A model generated the notes under the pieces. It was not told the DNA's origin. It saw only the letters and a list, made by a program, of their open reading frames with translations, and searched no databases. 64,000 nucleotides of DNA from Scleropages formosus (taxonomy: Eukaryota; Chordata; Actinopteri; Osteoglossiformes; Osteoglossidae): assembly GCF_900964775.1 (NCBI RefSeq), contig NC_041827.1:9285501-9349500 (forward strand), in the 5' to 3' direction. Positions 11,801 to 24,500 of this stretch are shown in pieces (the first letter of the stretch is position 1; each line of letters starts with the position of its first letter). A program made the translations under genes and the position numbers.

Positions 11801-14800
11801 ATTCATAGACAAAGTAAAAGTATGTTAGACTCATATTGAGAAACAATTTTAATTTGGTATAGTACACAATTAAGAAAGCTTGTTTTTCCACGATTGTTAA
11901 TTATCCCAGACACTGCAACATCTTTTGAATCCACTTAAGTCCTTAAAATGAATGCTTACATAATTCAGATGTCTGTAAAACTATTTTAGAGAAAGATGAC
12001 CTCCTTTAATTGTAACTATAGTTATCACAATAATCATAATATCTAGACTACCCTTGCAGTGTTGTTCTGTACCATAACTGTATTGATCAATTACTAATAT
12101 TAGTCACTTTAAAAATTGTCCTTATAGTACGTAAGTCCCATGAATACCCTGGGCTAGTGCTGGCCTTTTTGTATCAATTTCTTCTTAGTAGCTACACAGG
12201 AAGAGTAATCACCACATTCCATCAATCCTGTACCATTTTCTACCACTTGTACCTGAATCATGCAGTTGCAGTATGCATTGGGAATGTGTGGCTCCAGGCC
12301 AGCAAACAAGGTCTTATTGTAGTGCTTGAAGTCAAAATCTTCCAGGCCCAGTTTGGAGTACTTTATGGTCACCTGATGGGAAATGGAAAAAGATCACATG
12401 AACACAACAAAAGCCATGCATATCCAAAAATCTCTGACATTGTGTGTAAATACACCAAAGTGCCAGCGCATTTTCCCTGTATTTTACCTTCCTGTATTTC
12501 TTGGGTACCATATGGAGATGGGGCTCCTCGTCTCTGCCAAGAGGAGACTCAGGTACCTGGTTATAACTGTCATACTCTAGTTCTGCTTCCTTGACTTTAT
12601 AAGGAACCTGGAACACATGAGAAATGAGCATCAAAAGAATAAAAGAGCAACTGCTACGAAGCGTCACAGAACAAGCAACTTCAACACAACTGTTTTAATC
12701 TGGGAAAGTAAGGCAAATTAACTTCAGATGGGGTTGAGCTGAAGTTCTCAAGTAGCTGAAGACCAAACCTGTGAAAGTATGTTTTAGTGAAACTTGGTGA
12801 AATACTTACTCTTGTCTTCCCCTACAGGTCACAATCAAGCATAACAGACAGGAAGAAAAGTGCATTACTAGATCAATAATAAAAACATTTAACTTGCTTG
12901 GTTACGCAGCCGGGTACGAGGGTTGGGGGCATATCCAATGAATCCAACTGTCTTCATGGTGCGCAAGATCTCAGGGTCAACAGCAGGGGCTCGTCTGGAA
13001 AAGATGCCAAGGAGGGAAACTTCATATCACCTTCAACTCACCCTCAACATTGATTACGTAGTTTAAAGTACAAAACAGTTTTGGTTTAAGTAAAATTAGA
13101 ATTTCAGTATGTACAGTACTGTTTATTGTCAACACAAGTAGCTTTTGCATTATGCATTTCTACACCCTAGTCAGTTAAGGTTGCAATCACTAAAAAAGAT
13201 TGAAAACTAAGATCTAAACCATACAATGTAGCTTATCTAGAAAGTCATCTTTTCCCCTCTACAATGATTAGGAGACTCAACAGATGCACAGGTCCTGGGA
13301 CAAAAAGCAATTAGGTCACGTGATAGTCACACAGAGAGTAAACTATGTTTTTGTGAGGTGGGTGATGGCAGTATTACTCAATTAACCAGCAAAAATCTGA
13401 TGACACCAATTGGGTCCCAGTGTTGCTAGATAAGAGTTTGAACTGTATAGGTACAATGTATACAAATCTACACACTATAAGTATATCTTTCGAGTATCTC
13501 TTTAGAGTATAGTAGCAAAGATCTGCAATGCACAACAGAGGGTTAAAGTTGAGCACAATGAATGCAAAAATTAGATGCAAGATACCTTGGGCTTGGACTG
13601 GCCAGGGCGGTCAGCCAATCGGAAAGAAGCGGCTCAGTGCTGGTCAGGGGCATTGGTATGAGAGACAGTGGCAGCAGATCATGGTTCCAGTCCAAGTGAG
13701 GCATTGAGTCTACCATGCAAGGCAAGGCGAAGTCTGTGTCCCGAGAGTACCCATTGAAGGAGACCTCAGGAGCATCCGACCACAGGTGAACACACCCCCC
13801 TGAGTCCCCAAACACCAAGGCTTGCTTGCTAGAAGACACATCGAAGCTCATGAGCAACTGGCCCACAGTGTTCACATGGAAAATATCAGCCAAGTTTGCT
13901 AAGCCTGTGGGCTCACAAAACTGGCACTGCCCTGGGGGTCACAAAAAGACAGAGGTCAAAGGAGCAATGTCACTAATTGCTGTTATTAAACTTACTGTAC
14001 TGGTACTCATTTGTATTGAATTAGGCTTGATTGGGCTCTTAATGCTGCCCTAAATACCACTATTTCTTGCTTTTCCTTACTTACTTTTGGTATCATTGTA
14101 AATAATTTTAATCTAACTCAGAATCTTTTCTGCTTGTATACCTGTCTGGGAGATGATGACCAGACGGGAGGTGTAGGTGGGGATGAAGCGCAGGAAAAGA
14201 GGGTCCACATGGACCTGCAGTGGTGTGACGGCACGCATCATGCGCAGGTCATACACCATGAGAAATCGGTCACACGCCAGCCCATTTAGCCCACGACTGG
14301 AAAACCCACACGCCACCAGCAAGTTGCCATGAACGTCAAAATCCGAGAGGCTGCCGGAAAAGGCGTCAAACTGCTGCTCCAGCTTAAAAGTGCGCGGGTC
14401 ACGCAGTGACACCTGAAAAGTGGATGCACAGATAAGTCAACTAACTGGAAAAATATACATTATTAACTTTGCCAACAAGATCACATCATAGACAGAGATG
14501 CCATGTGCAAGATCAGCATATCTCAACATGAGACAGAAACTGCTTTTTAATCTGGTTTTTTCTTGATGACAAAAAGACACGCAACACACCTATTTCTCAC
14601 CTTTCCAGAAGTATGTCCACAGAAGAAAGACCGATTGGACTGTCTCATAATAGCGACACCTGGGACCTCCACTGTGAACTGGACAGACACAAACACAGAG
14701 CGGTCAAGTGTGAAATACTGCAAAACAGTAGCATAAGACAAAAGGAATGTGAAACCTCAAAAAAAAAAACACAAAAAAGAAAACCACCAGACTTGTGTAC

Positions 14801-17800
14801 TGACAATTTATTCCAACATACAACATGCATTACAGGTACTATATCAATTATATTGCATTTATGGACCGCACGGGGTCAAAACAGCACATAAATAGACAAT
14901 ACACAGAAAAAGCAAATATGTTCACATACATGGAATGAGGGCTCAGGGTCAAAAGGTTACAATTTATCACAGGTATGATTGAGTAGTTCTTTTTAAATGA
15001 CTTATAGACATGTGCCCAGATATTCCAGAATTCAGTGAAATTGCTATGCAAATAAAATGAGAATGAAAGCTGGAGAGATTTAAATACTTCTGTCATCCAC
15101 ATGTTTACAGAGGGAACTTCAGACGTAAGCACAGGTACTAAATTCAAAAGGCATTTTGTACTGATACACGGTTGTTATTCTATGGTCATTCATTTAACTA
15201 AAATTAAGGGTAAAACAGACAAATTTAATTTTGACAAATTGATTAAAGTGCTGCCTTCTCACCCTCTGCGTTTCCTGCACCGTATTAAGGTCAACCTCAC
15301 ACACGTAGTTCTGCAGCCCTCCCATCAGCAACGTGTTGTTGTCGGTGAGAAGTAAGCTATGCATGTCGGCAGATTCCTCCATCCTGAAACACAACAGCAC
15401 AGCCTCAACCATCAGCTACTGGAGAGGCTAGACAATAGCTGGGCAACAAAGCAAAAGGCACTGGACCTTGAAAAATCTGTACACCCCACTTGAACCAGAA
15501 AATCAATATATAAATAAACACAGGAACAATCGAGATAAATAATGGGCTCATGTGAACTACAGCTAGTTCTCTCCTGACAATCTGTCTTCCAAGTTCATGT
15601 CCATACACATAAAACTGCTTGTCCCACATGTGTGAGGGACGGCTGCAACTCACGGGTAGTCGAACATTATAAGGCCTCCTCGAGTGAGGCCCTTGAGATT
15701 GTTCTTGGTCAGGAAGAGCACACCCGTTTCCAGGCTCTGAATGTTCCTAACGTCATCTGTAGCGTGTACTTGGAAGGATGAGTAGCGGCCCATGGTGGTC
15801 CCAAAAAAAGAACTGGCATGGCCCTTCAAAAACCAAAAATCGGACAGAGAATGAGTAAACAATGAAGGAAGAAAGAAACATACACTCAGCCCTCATATGA
15901 TGGGTGTCCCATGCAATGAGATACTGCTACAACAACTCGTGAGAATATGTACCTTCTTTGCATAATGAGTTTTTTGATTTGGTACAATGGTATTTTTACT
16001 TGGTTACATGGTTATATTACTTTCACAATAGCTATTTAATTCACTGCCTATTGTCTTCCACTCTGCAAGGCACACAAACACTATGCATATAGTTCTTGGA
16101 TTCAGACTCCAGACCAGTGGTCTCTCTAATCTCCAAGAGGTTGTGTGTATAATAAACAATTTTTATGCAAGAGTTTTAACCAGGACTGAAATATGTGCAC
16201 CACGTTGAGAAAGAAGTTAAACTGTCTGATGTGATATACAGCATACGGTTCAGTCAATAAGTTCTAAAACTGGTTGCCCTGTGGTGATGCTGTAAGTCAT
16301 TGATATAGATTATGAGGGTGTAAAAAGAATCAGAAAAAACAGAAAGACCGTATACTAGACTGATAGGAATAGACAGTAGGGGAAAAAAAAAAAAAAATCA
16401 ATTTACACTGTCTTTCTTTAAATTTTTATGCTTGGAAAACTGATGCTTTAAGTGCTCAACGTGCTGCCATGTGCACATGGTTGATGAAGTACATTAGTGT
16501 GCACAAATTAAAGAGAACGCTGCTCAGGACCTCTGTGACCTTGCATTGGACTACCATTTATCAATTACAAACGAAAGAATTCAAGGACAAGCAAAAAACA
16601 ATCATTATTTTAAATATATGAAATGTTTCAGTGCTACTGTCACACATAAAAGCAAAACTTCAATAACATTTAGATGACACTGTTCACCCAGGAACTGATT
16701 TTTCATAAGAAATAATCGTAAATGAACCCCCTCAAAAAAGATATCTTCCTATATTTATATTCCAAGACGGCGCCGTGAATGGCTGCCTCGGTGTGGTGCT
16801 CTCCAGTACTTTTGCTGGACCCCTGCTGGACCCCCTCCAGTTTGCCTACAAGGCGAACAGGTCAGTGGATGATGCAGTCAACGTGGGACTGCACCTCATC
16901 CTGCAACACCTCAACAAACCAGGGACTTATGCAAGAATCCTATTCGTGGACTTCAGTTCGGTATTTAACACCATCATCCCAGTCCTCCTTCAGACAAAAA
17001 TTACGCAGTTTTCTGTGCCCACCATCATCTGGATCACTAACTTCCTGACAGACAGAGAGCAACTGGTAAGGCTGGGGAAATTCACTTTCAGCACCTGCAC
17101 AATCAGCACTGGTGCTCCTCGGGGGTGTGTGCTCTCCCCACTACTCTTCTCCCTGTACGCAAATGACTGCACCTCCAAAGACCCCTCTGTAAAGCTCCTG
17201 AAGTTTGCAGATGACACCACAATTATTGGCCTCATCCAGGACGGTGACGAGTCTGCATACAGGAGGGAGGTTGAACAGCTGGCTGGCCGGCGCAGTCGAA
17301 ACAACCTGGAGCTGAACACGCTCAAAACAGTGGAGATGACTGTGGACTTCAGGAAGAACTGCCCTGAACTTCATCTTGCACAAAAGTGTCAGTTAAGGCT
17401 ATATTGGATCAATTCAGGCAGAGGGCTTTGGTTATGGGTATGACGGAAACAGCAGGGACAGGGGCTGAAGGATTTGAACCAGCAACCTCCAGAGCACAAG
17501 TCCACGTGAATAACTGCTCTGTAATCAGCTGGTCCACCCAAAAATTGCAAAGACAGTAGCTGGTCACACAGCAGAAACTTAAGTACAGCAGTCGCTGCCT
17601 CTGTCCTCTTACCCTGTGGTTGCCCATCCACAGCAGCTCCTCCTGCAGGTCGAAGTGGGCTGCGGTGACGGGGATGCCCACCTCAGCCACGACGCTGTGC
17701 AGCTCTGAGAACATGCCCTCGAGCAGGTGCACGGACTCGGGCACGGACACGGTCAGGCCATCCGGGTCCAGATCCACACCCTGCAGCAGAGCCGGGTCAA

Positions 17801-17900
17801 GCCGGGGGTCCAGGGGGGGCTCCAGGCCTGGCTCCAGGGTGCCATGCAGCGCCGGCGAGAAGTCACCCATGCCTGGGTCTAGTCCCTCGAAATTCATCAT
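4450..17900 (-). CDS. pan2: PAN2, catalytic subunit of the PAN2-PAN3 poly(A) deadenylase
   Basis: PAN2 with PAN3 starts cytoplasmic mRNA poly(A) shortening. I read 24 coding exons on the minus strand: 17613-17900, 15654-15823, 15263-15383, 14601-14678, 14142-14412, 13586-13931, 12898-12994, 12488-12607, 12253-12372, 11469-11597, 11160-11359, 10732-10880, 10467-10573, 8358-8456, 7933-8006, 7574-7715, 6983-7120, 6613-6672, 6368-6458, 5973-6130, 5467-5610, 5063-5242, 4865-4958 and 4450-4661. All phases fit, giving about 1195 residues (human 1202). Order: WD40-type N-terminus, inactive ubiquitin-hydrolase-like middle, DEDD exonuclease with GLDAEF (Asp978, Glu980), QKDF (Asp1087) and THDSIED (His1134, Asp1135). 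The second Met aligns with the human start. Two introns use GC donors (12897, 11159). The final exon is read through to TAG at 4450-4452; a strong donor there leaves the last few residues uncertain. The 7933 and 7574 donors are weaker choices, fixed by phase and alignment. Confidence 0.95.
5790..5822. repeat. Poly-A run in a pan2 intron
   Basis: A near-pure A tract of about 30 bases lies between the exons ending at 5973 and starting at 5610. It is a simple repeat with no other signal. Confidence 0.85.
8917..10080 (-). mobile_element. Rex3 (RTE-clade) non-LTR retrotransposon, 5'-truncated, with target-site duplication
   Basis: Two overlapping minus-strand reading frames (10073-9483 and 9511-8942) encode the reverse transcriptase core ([26 protein letters not shown]) and the C-terminal region ([16 protein letters not shown]) of a Rex3-type LINE. 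The plus-strand text at 9825-9845 matches, as I recall it, the conserved Rex3 PCR primer site. The element ends on the minus strand in a short GATG-repeat tail (8917-8935), typical of Rex3. A 12-bp direct repeat, AAATCCAGTGCC, flanks it at 8905-8916 and 10081-10092. It lacks the endonuclease region, and one frameshift near 9500 separates the two frames. It lies in a pan2 intron, antisense to the plus strand and in the same orientation as pan2. Confidence 0.9.
10225..10393. repeat. Duplicated intron segment of pan2, copy 1
   Basis: About 165 bp starting TTAAGGTTGCAATCAC align with 13175-13346 at roughly 85 percent by eye, in the same orientation, in a different pan2 intron. Shared blocks include CTAAACCATACAA, CTACAATGATTAG and ACAGGTCCTGGGA. 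I see no coding content. It could be an intragenic duplication or two copies of a dispersed repeat. Confidence 0.75.
10675..10697. repeat. (GAAT)n microsatellite
   Basis: About five to six perfect GAAT units lie in the pan2 intron just below the exon ending at 10732. Confidence 0.85.
13175..13346. repeat. Duplicated intron segment of pan2, copy 2
   Basis: This is the partner of 10225-10393. The two start at the same base (TTAAGGTTGC) and diverge again after the GAGTAAACT/GAGTGAACT block. Confidence 0.75.
16762..17390 (+). mobile_element. L2-like LINE, internally deleted copy that keeps its 5' end
   Basis: An open frame of 222 codons (16775-17443) covers part of a fish L2-type reverse transcriptase: a [12 protein letters not shown] block, [23 protein letters not shown] and FADDTT. 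It starts with CCAAGACGGCGCCGTGA, the usual first bases of such elements' 5'UTR, and passes after about 60 bases directly into mid-RT sequence, so the endonuclease region is missing. Sequence identity to LINEs stops near 17390, before the RT C-terminal region. It lies in the first coding intron of pan2, on the opposite strand to the gene. Confidence 0.8.
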
Positions 17901-18029
17901 GGGGACTGGACAGCTAGGGCGAAGGACGACAAAAAATAAAAAAATAAATTAAAAAAAAAAAAATAAATAAATTTAAATGCAACATTCAAAAATTATAATT
18001 GAAAGTGGAGCCCCTCCCCACTCTCCGTC

Positions 18030-19010
18030 CAAATATGCAACTCACTTGGACGTGGTGACACTGAACACGTCAACTAACCTGCAAACCTGCAAGTTTAGCT
18101 ACACCTCGAGACAGCAAAAAAAAAAGAACGTGTCACGGGCTCACCTCCTGTCCCTGCTAACTGTTACTGTACAGTTTTTCCCCACTCAGGTCATTAATTA
18201 TTCTTTCCCGTCACGACGACTCAAGAGACCTGCTTCGTGCGACTATGACGGCGTTCAGCACATCATGTTCATACACTCAGTGCCACCGGCTCCACCTGAC
18301 CTGGACACGTCTGATTCACCGGCGCGGGTCCGTGAGACACGAGCTGATGCGCGCGGACGGACGATAGCGGGACTCGGCAGTGACGGACGAGGAAGAACGA
18401 ACGACGGCACGCGCAGCCCAGCACCGACTGAGCCACGGCTACATGCACCGCTCCAATGCCGTACAGTTAACTGTTATTATTAATTATTATTACTACTACT
18501 GCAATCATATTGTTTGGGGAAATATATATATAGTACCGATAATCGGTCGTGCCCGCGCGCTCCTCAGAGGACGTTTCGTTTGCTCTGCTGCTGCTCTGAA
18601 CACAATCTCACAAACAAAAGCGGACCGAACAGACTGAGCAGCTGGAAAACCGCGGCCGAAGCACGAACGAAAAACCAATCCGTCACACCCTCAAGACTGA
18701 ATTTACCAACAAACCGAATGAGCTTCCATACCTTTGGTACCTCCTTAAAATAGATCTTTAGAAGGCATTGTACTCATTCACAGAAATAACAGGCGGCTAC
18801 TTCCGGTAGAAGTGGGTCGGCTGGAACATGTGTAATGGTGCACATTGACCGCAAGATGCCGCTCGCGGCTCATGGATGTACAATGAGAACTAGGCCCAGC
18901 GTTCATTTCAGTTGTAACGCCCCCATATTAAGCGGCGCGCTTCCTCCAACCGCCTTCCAGTATTTCGATGCGCATGCGCAGGTGCGCTGGGTGGTTCCCG
19001 GTTTTCTGTG
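18030..19010 (-). promoter_or_regulatory. pan2: pan2 promoter region and probable non-coding first exon
   Basis: The first pan2 coding exon starts with an acceptor (CTGTCCAG at about 17906-17913), so a 5'UTR exon lies upstream. A strong minus-strand donor, GGAG|GTGAGC, is at 18144-18145; a weaker one is at 18045. The DNA between about 18150 and 18990 is CpG-rich. It contains an ETS-type ACTTCCGGT at 18799-18807 and a perfect NRF1 palindrome, TGCGCATGCGCA, at 18969-18980, both typical of housekeeping promoters. A plus-strand divergent transcript is possible, but I found no coding exon for one. Confidence 0.55.
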
Positions 19011-19049
19011 TGTTGAGTGTTCGTCTGTGCTTCACCAGCAGAAATAAGT

Positions 19050-21515
19050 ATCAGGGTATTTTTTTACGATACTTAAGGCTTAACGCGTCCATGTGCTCTA
19101 GGTAGTCGGTCCTGCGCGCTATGATGAGGCAGTTTGTGCCAGGCAACTAACAAGTCATAATACACACTTCATATATGTATATTTTTAAAAAATACTTATG
19201 ATTCGTTGGACTTGAATATGCTTTCATCCAAAGAAAAAAATGTTAACGCTACAGTTGCTATTTCCCATTTCACAAGTGATGTTTTTCTCCATTGGAATCC
19301 CAGTCTGTACAGGTGTGATTAATTGTACAGAATTGGGGCATAACTAAAGCAGGAAAATAAAAACAATTTTACATCACTGTGTATGCCTGTCTGTCATGTG
19401 TGCTTCCAGAAGGATACGAACATATGATATAACCAACCAAAGAAACAGTGACTGAGTGTTATTGGCACATTTAAAGGAAATATGAAAAATTCTAGGCCTC
19501 AGAGGAATGGCTGCAGTCATTCAATTAGACATATTGAGGTAGTGGTAACTGGCCAGAACAAGAGTGTTGCTTTGAGTGTCCAAGTGCTACACAATAAAAA
19601 CAGCCAAGATGAGTGCATAAAAATCAGGGCCTGTAAGTCAGATTTACAAAAACATCAATAATGCACAATTTGTAGGAAATCAGTTTTACTATGAAGACAT
19701 CATTAAAGCAAAACTTAAAAAAAATAAAACAACCATGTTTTACAGTACAATCATAGTAAGTTCTGCCTTCAGTTAAGATAGAAGTTAACACCGATTCACA
19801 TTTAACTCCAAATGATTGTCAAAACAGATATTTCTGCATTTTTGCATATACTGTTTGATTTTTAGTTATTTCTTCTTGAGATCTTGTTTTTTCCAGGTCA
19901 TTCACTGAATGCATTTAGACATTTAGAATACAATCACATTTCCAACCTTACATCAGCGGCATAACTCCATGGGACCCAGTTTAAATAAAGCAATAAAACA
20001 TCATGCAAATAAAATACTAAGGTGAAATAAAAAATATCCAAATGACAATCAGGACAGCATTTCACTCCTTTCAAAAACAAACTACATTTGAAAAAAAGGC
20101 CTGCGTCCCTCATATGAAAGACTCATAGTCAACGTGACATCAATACTGAAGTATAAACAACACAGAGGGAATCCAAATAAGCAAGCCAGGACAATATAGG
20201 CTTTTATGTCAAGGAAAATATTAAGATAATTAACTTAAGCTGTCACAAGGATATGATTTGAGATTTACCTTGTAATTGTAAAATAACTTTATAATGATGT
20301 CGCTGTCTTATAGAACCATAACCTCTCAAAAGTCAAACAGCTGTAATAAACAGGCAATGCTCAATTATCTCCTAGAATCCTGTACGGAAGCTGCATGAGA
20401 ACATGGTACAGTACACTGTTCGTTGCAGCTAATGCGTGAATAAAAGAGGTTGCTGAGTGGCTAACACAGCCCTTACCAACTACCTGAAAAGGCTGAAGCT
20501 TTTGGAAAATAAAATAAAATGATAGTGGGACATCAAGGAGGCTTAGGCAGTAAGGGTAAGTTAGAGGGAATAAAGGGTAGTCCTAGATGGAACCTGAACC
20601 CTATATGTAGATCCTCACTAAGTATCCTGCCTACACTGACTGTGAGTGGAACAGCATAACGAAATAATGTACTCTGTCACCAGGGCAATAAAACAATACA
20701 TTTTGCTTTTGATTGACTATTCGGCAATATTGTCCAAGAACCTGAGGTTATAAATATGTCAAATGAATAACTGTACATTTAAATTTCCTTTAAAGTGAAT
20801 GGAAAGTTCTAGCCCTTAATATAACATGGCATTTTAAATTTCCAAAAAAAAGATTATGGAAAGAAACCATTCAAGGATTGTAAAACTGCCCTTTGAACTA
20901 GAATTTAAATGTAATTCCCTTTTTACTATTTTCATATTCTTTATGCATATTGCATTCTTAATTTAAAGTCAATCTATCAGAGGTGTAACTGGTGAAATAC
21001 CTGGACAATTGTTAAGGTACCCTTAGCAGCGCACTGTAGGCATTCATTGTATAAGTGTTGGAGAAACTATTTCTTTTATTTAGTAACTTCGGTTTGCATC
21101 TTACAGGCACAGTCTTTTCTCATTATCGGCTAAAACATGTATGAAAATTTTAAACTGCAGAGCATAACAAATGAAGGACAGATGAAATACTGATTGGATC
21201 AACTTTTGTATGGCTACATTTCCAAATATGAAAACAAGATAAACCAAAAATAACGCAAAACAATAAGATCCACCCAAAACACACAGCGCTCTTCAAAATT
21301 GAAATTGCTTATAAATTGCCTATATCCTTACCAGGATCTCTGCTTCTTGCCTATATCCTTACCAGGATCTCTGCTTCCTGCTTTAGACAGTGGCAACTCC
21401 CTAACAGAAGCTTTCTGAATTCAGCTGGTCCCTCAGCCCAGGAGCGCAAAGGGGAACAGTAATGAAAGCAGGGTTCAATCAACAAGAGCCCGGTGTTATC
21501 TGAGGTTAGTTCAGC
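19050..21515. other. 3' flank of dnajc14, no gene seen
   Basis: AT-rich DNA without a convincing coding exon on either strand. Part of it should be the dnajc14 3'UTR. A minus-strand AATAAA (TTTATT on the plus strand) lies at 21075-21080, about 440 bases past the stop codon. Confidence 0.5.
21316..21377. repeat. 31-bp perfect tandem duplication
   Basis: The unit starting TTGCCTATATCCTTACC occurs twice head to tail (21316-21346 and 21347-21377) without mismatch. It lies about 140 bases past the dnajc14 stop codon, probably in the 3'UTR. Confidence 0.9.
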
Positions 21516-24500
21516 TCACCGCTGGAAAGGCTTTCGAATTTTCTTTCTCCTGCGAACAGGCTTGGAGCCGTCAGTCCGGGGCTCACCACTTTCAGCCCAC
21601 TGCCCACCAGGTGTGAAAAAACCTGGCTGTGGAGGGGGTGAGGAGAAAAAGTTGCTGCCCGATCCTGCGGGGCGGTGAGGTCGTGAAGCCGAGGGGAAGA
21701 ATCCCGCATTGGCAGTCATGCTGCTGGGAGGCCCTCCCTGGAAGATGCGATTAAAGAAGTCCTGTAAGTCAGCAGGTGAATGTGGACCAGAGTAGTGCTC
21801 TGATGGGCTCCTGAAGGGGATGAAAGAGATATGAGTTTGAGAAATAAATCAATGACAAAACATGGAAAACAGCTAAGACATAGGCATAGGGTATTTGTGC
21901 TGTGACCTGTGGCGTGTGCTGTTGCTGTTCTTTGCCCCAAAGGAGATGTGGTAGGGCACACGGTGAGTGTCAGGAGTAATGCTTATTCGCTGGCAAGCAG
22001 CCCACTCTGTTAAAAGACAAATGGAGGACAAAACCATTAGCATTTTGATGTATAATTTTCTGTAATAATGCATATGTAAGCAAAGCGAAGAAAATAACTT
22101 TGCTCAAAGTTACAAGTAATAATGAGTGAAAAAGTTGACACAATACCAGTGATGTCATAGACCTTCCCATCCATGAAGGAGAAATAGGTGATCCGCAATC
22201 CCAGCATGCTGGATTCAGCCCAAAGGTCCCCCTCCTCTGCACTGTGGTGCTTTTTGCACTCTGCACAATACCGAGCCTCTCCAGGGTCCCTTTCGATCTC
22301 AAATCGCCTGCACAAATGCATACATACACACACCCGCTTATTACTGCACCTTCAATCTCTCACTGCCCCTTCAGTAAATACACATTGGACCACCCTGTCA
22401 TTCAGTACAAAAACAAAATGTTATACTTATGAACAGTACGGTGCCAGCAATAACATAATACCAAATATTTGTAACACAAAAGGCTCTTACTTAACCATAT
22501 GGAGAACTTGAAAATAAAACATATAATAGCGTGGATTCCCAACACGTTTACTCTTGGCCTGTCACCATTATGTGCTGTTTTCCTGGTCTCCTGACATGTT
22601 ATTTTTGACTGCTATAACCTTGTGCCATTGATGTTACCAAAACAGGGCTCTAAGGAAAACAGTCCTGCCCAAAAGAACTGCAAGTTTGCACAAAGGAGTT
22701 AAATAAATTAAATAACTATTCATGCAAAGAATGGTAAAAGTCCAATTTTCTCCTGTGCTCCACAAATCTGTAATTGTCAGCTTACTTGTGTTTGCCCTCG
22801 CATTTAGTGCACATCATGGTGTTCATGGCTTCCTTCAGGTCATCTTGCAGCTTGGTGAGAAACTCATTCATTGACCTGGATAGTTCCGTCTCTGCCATTC
22901 GTTTCCTGAGAAGATGACCCGCACACACGAAAAACATTCCTCATAATGAAGTTACTGTTCAACTACCATAACAGTACTAAAAACAAGATGTTCGAAACCA
23001 TTAACTTTCAGAGAACTTACAGCTGGTACTGCCTGTATGTTTCTGGGTTACTAACTATGTCCCAAGCAGCTCTTAAGACCTTAAAGGCTTCTCCAGCACG
23101 AGGGTGTTTGTTCTTGTCTGGGTGAACCTAGAGGAAATTTATGCAAAAGAAAGGCAATAGGCACAATAAGAGGCATTTGATAATCAGGTTGATGTAAAGA
23201 ATGCAAAACATAAAAAGGTACATAATTTACATCAGAATTACCCTGAAAGAAATCTAATAATTCCAGAGCAGCTAAAGAACTTGTCAATCTTCTTATCCAA
23301 CTAGTGGCCTGATACACTAAAATTATATGAGATGGTATTATAAAAGCAGCACAATAAAGCTTGAGCATCCAACATGTATTGTCCAACACTGAGACATACA
23401 ATCAACCTTTCCATTCTGAGCAACTCACCTGTACAGCCAGTTGTCTATAGGCCTTCTTCAGCTCAGGGTCTGTGGCATTCTCCTCTACTCCAAGCACAAC
23501 AAAGGGGTTTAATTCATCTTCGGGGATGTGCGCTAAACCCAGGAGTCTTTCCAGCTCCTTTCCAGGGTGACATCTACCCACACCACTGCTGGACTCAGAA
23601 GTGGAGCTGGAAGTCAGGGGATTGCTTCCCCAAAACAAAGACTGTACTTTCTTCAAGAAAACCACAGTGCACTTCCAAGCACAGGAGTTTAAAAATGCAG
23701 TCCACCACCTGTTGCCTCCATTTCCTCCTAGTCTGTCCAGCAGGCCTTGGAAGAACATAGATTTCAGCAGCATAGCCTTGGAAAGGAAACTGAGACAGGA
23801 GGTAGACATTTGCCTCATCAAATCTACGGCCCACCCCACCAGCATCACTCCTGTGGTGTGCATCCTTCTTAGCAGATACCAGGCCCCTGCCTGCATAGCA
23901 TGCAGGTTTTTGGCTTTGCTAAGAAGCCGAGAGCCAGAGTCATAAACCACTGCCCCTCCAGCCTCGACCGCCTCCCCACACTGATGAGCCACCAGAACGA
24001 TGAGCTCCACGACCATTCGGAAGCAGGACAGGCACCAAGGAGGCAGTGATTCTGATAGGAACTCACGGCATGCAATTGCTATCCTACTCATATGTCCCCT
24101 GGATCTCCCCTGGTGGTGGTGATGGTGGTGGTGTCGCCTCCTAGCCTGCTTATGTCTCCCCCCAGAAGAAGTCAGAGGTTTTGAGAAAGAGAAAGCCACT
24201 GATTGCTGGCTCTGCTCGCAACTGTTTCTGCTTTTGCCTCTCTTCTGCTTCTCTCCTCCGGACCTCTGTGACCCTGATTCTTCATTCATCTCCGAAACCC
24301 TTCTACCTTCGCTTCGTTTTGATCTATCTCCATCTATATCTACTTCCTCCTCATTTGCCTCACTCTTCAGCTGTTCCCACCTATCATGTCTGATCTCCTC
24401 ATCTTTGTTTCTGCTTTTAAAGCCATCTTCCTTAAACCCAGATCTACTTGAATCTTCCTGACAAACAGGGGTCTCCAGGCAATGGCTGGCTACTTCAAGA

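Noticed and set aside
16775-17443. 222-codon frame as a host gene
   Set aside because: It contains reverse transcriptase motifs ([15 protein letters not shown]) and starts in a LINE 5'UTR, so it is a retrotransposon fragment.
17977-18483. 168-codon plus-strand frame
   Set aside because: It lies in the pan2 promoter and 5'UTR region. The length follows from GC-rich DNA and no homology is recognised.
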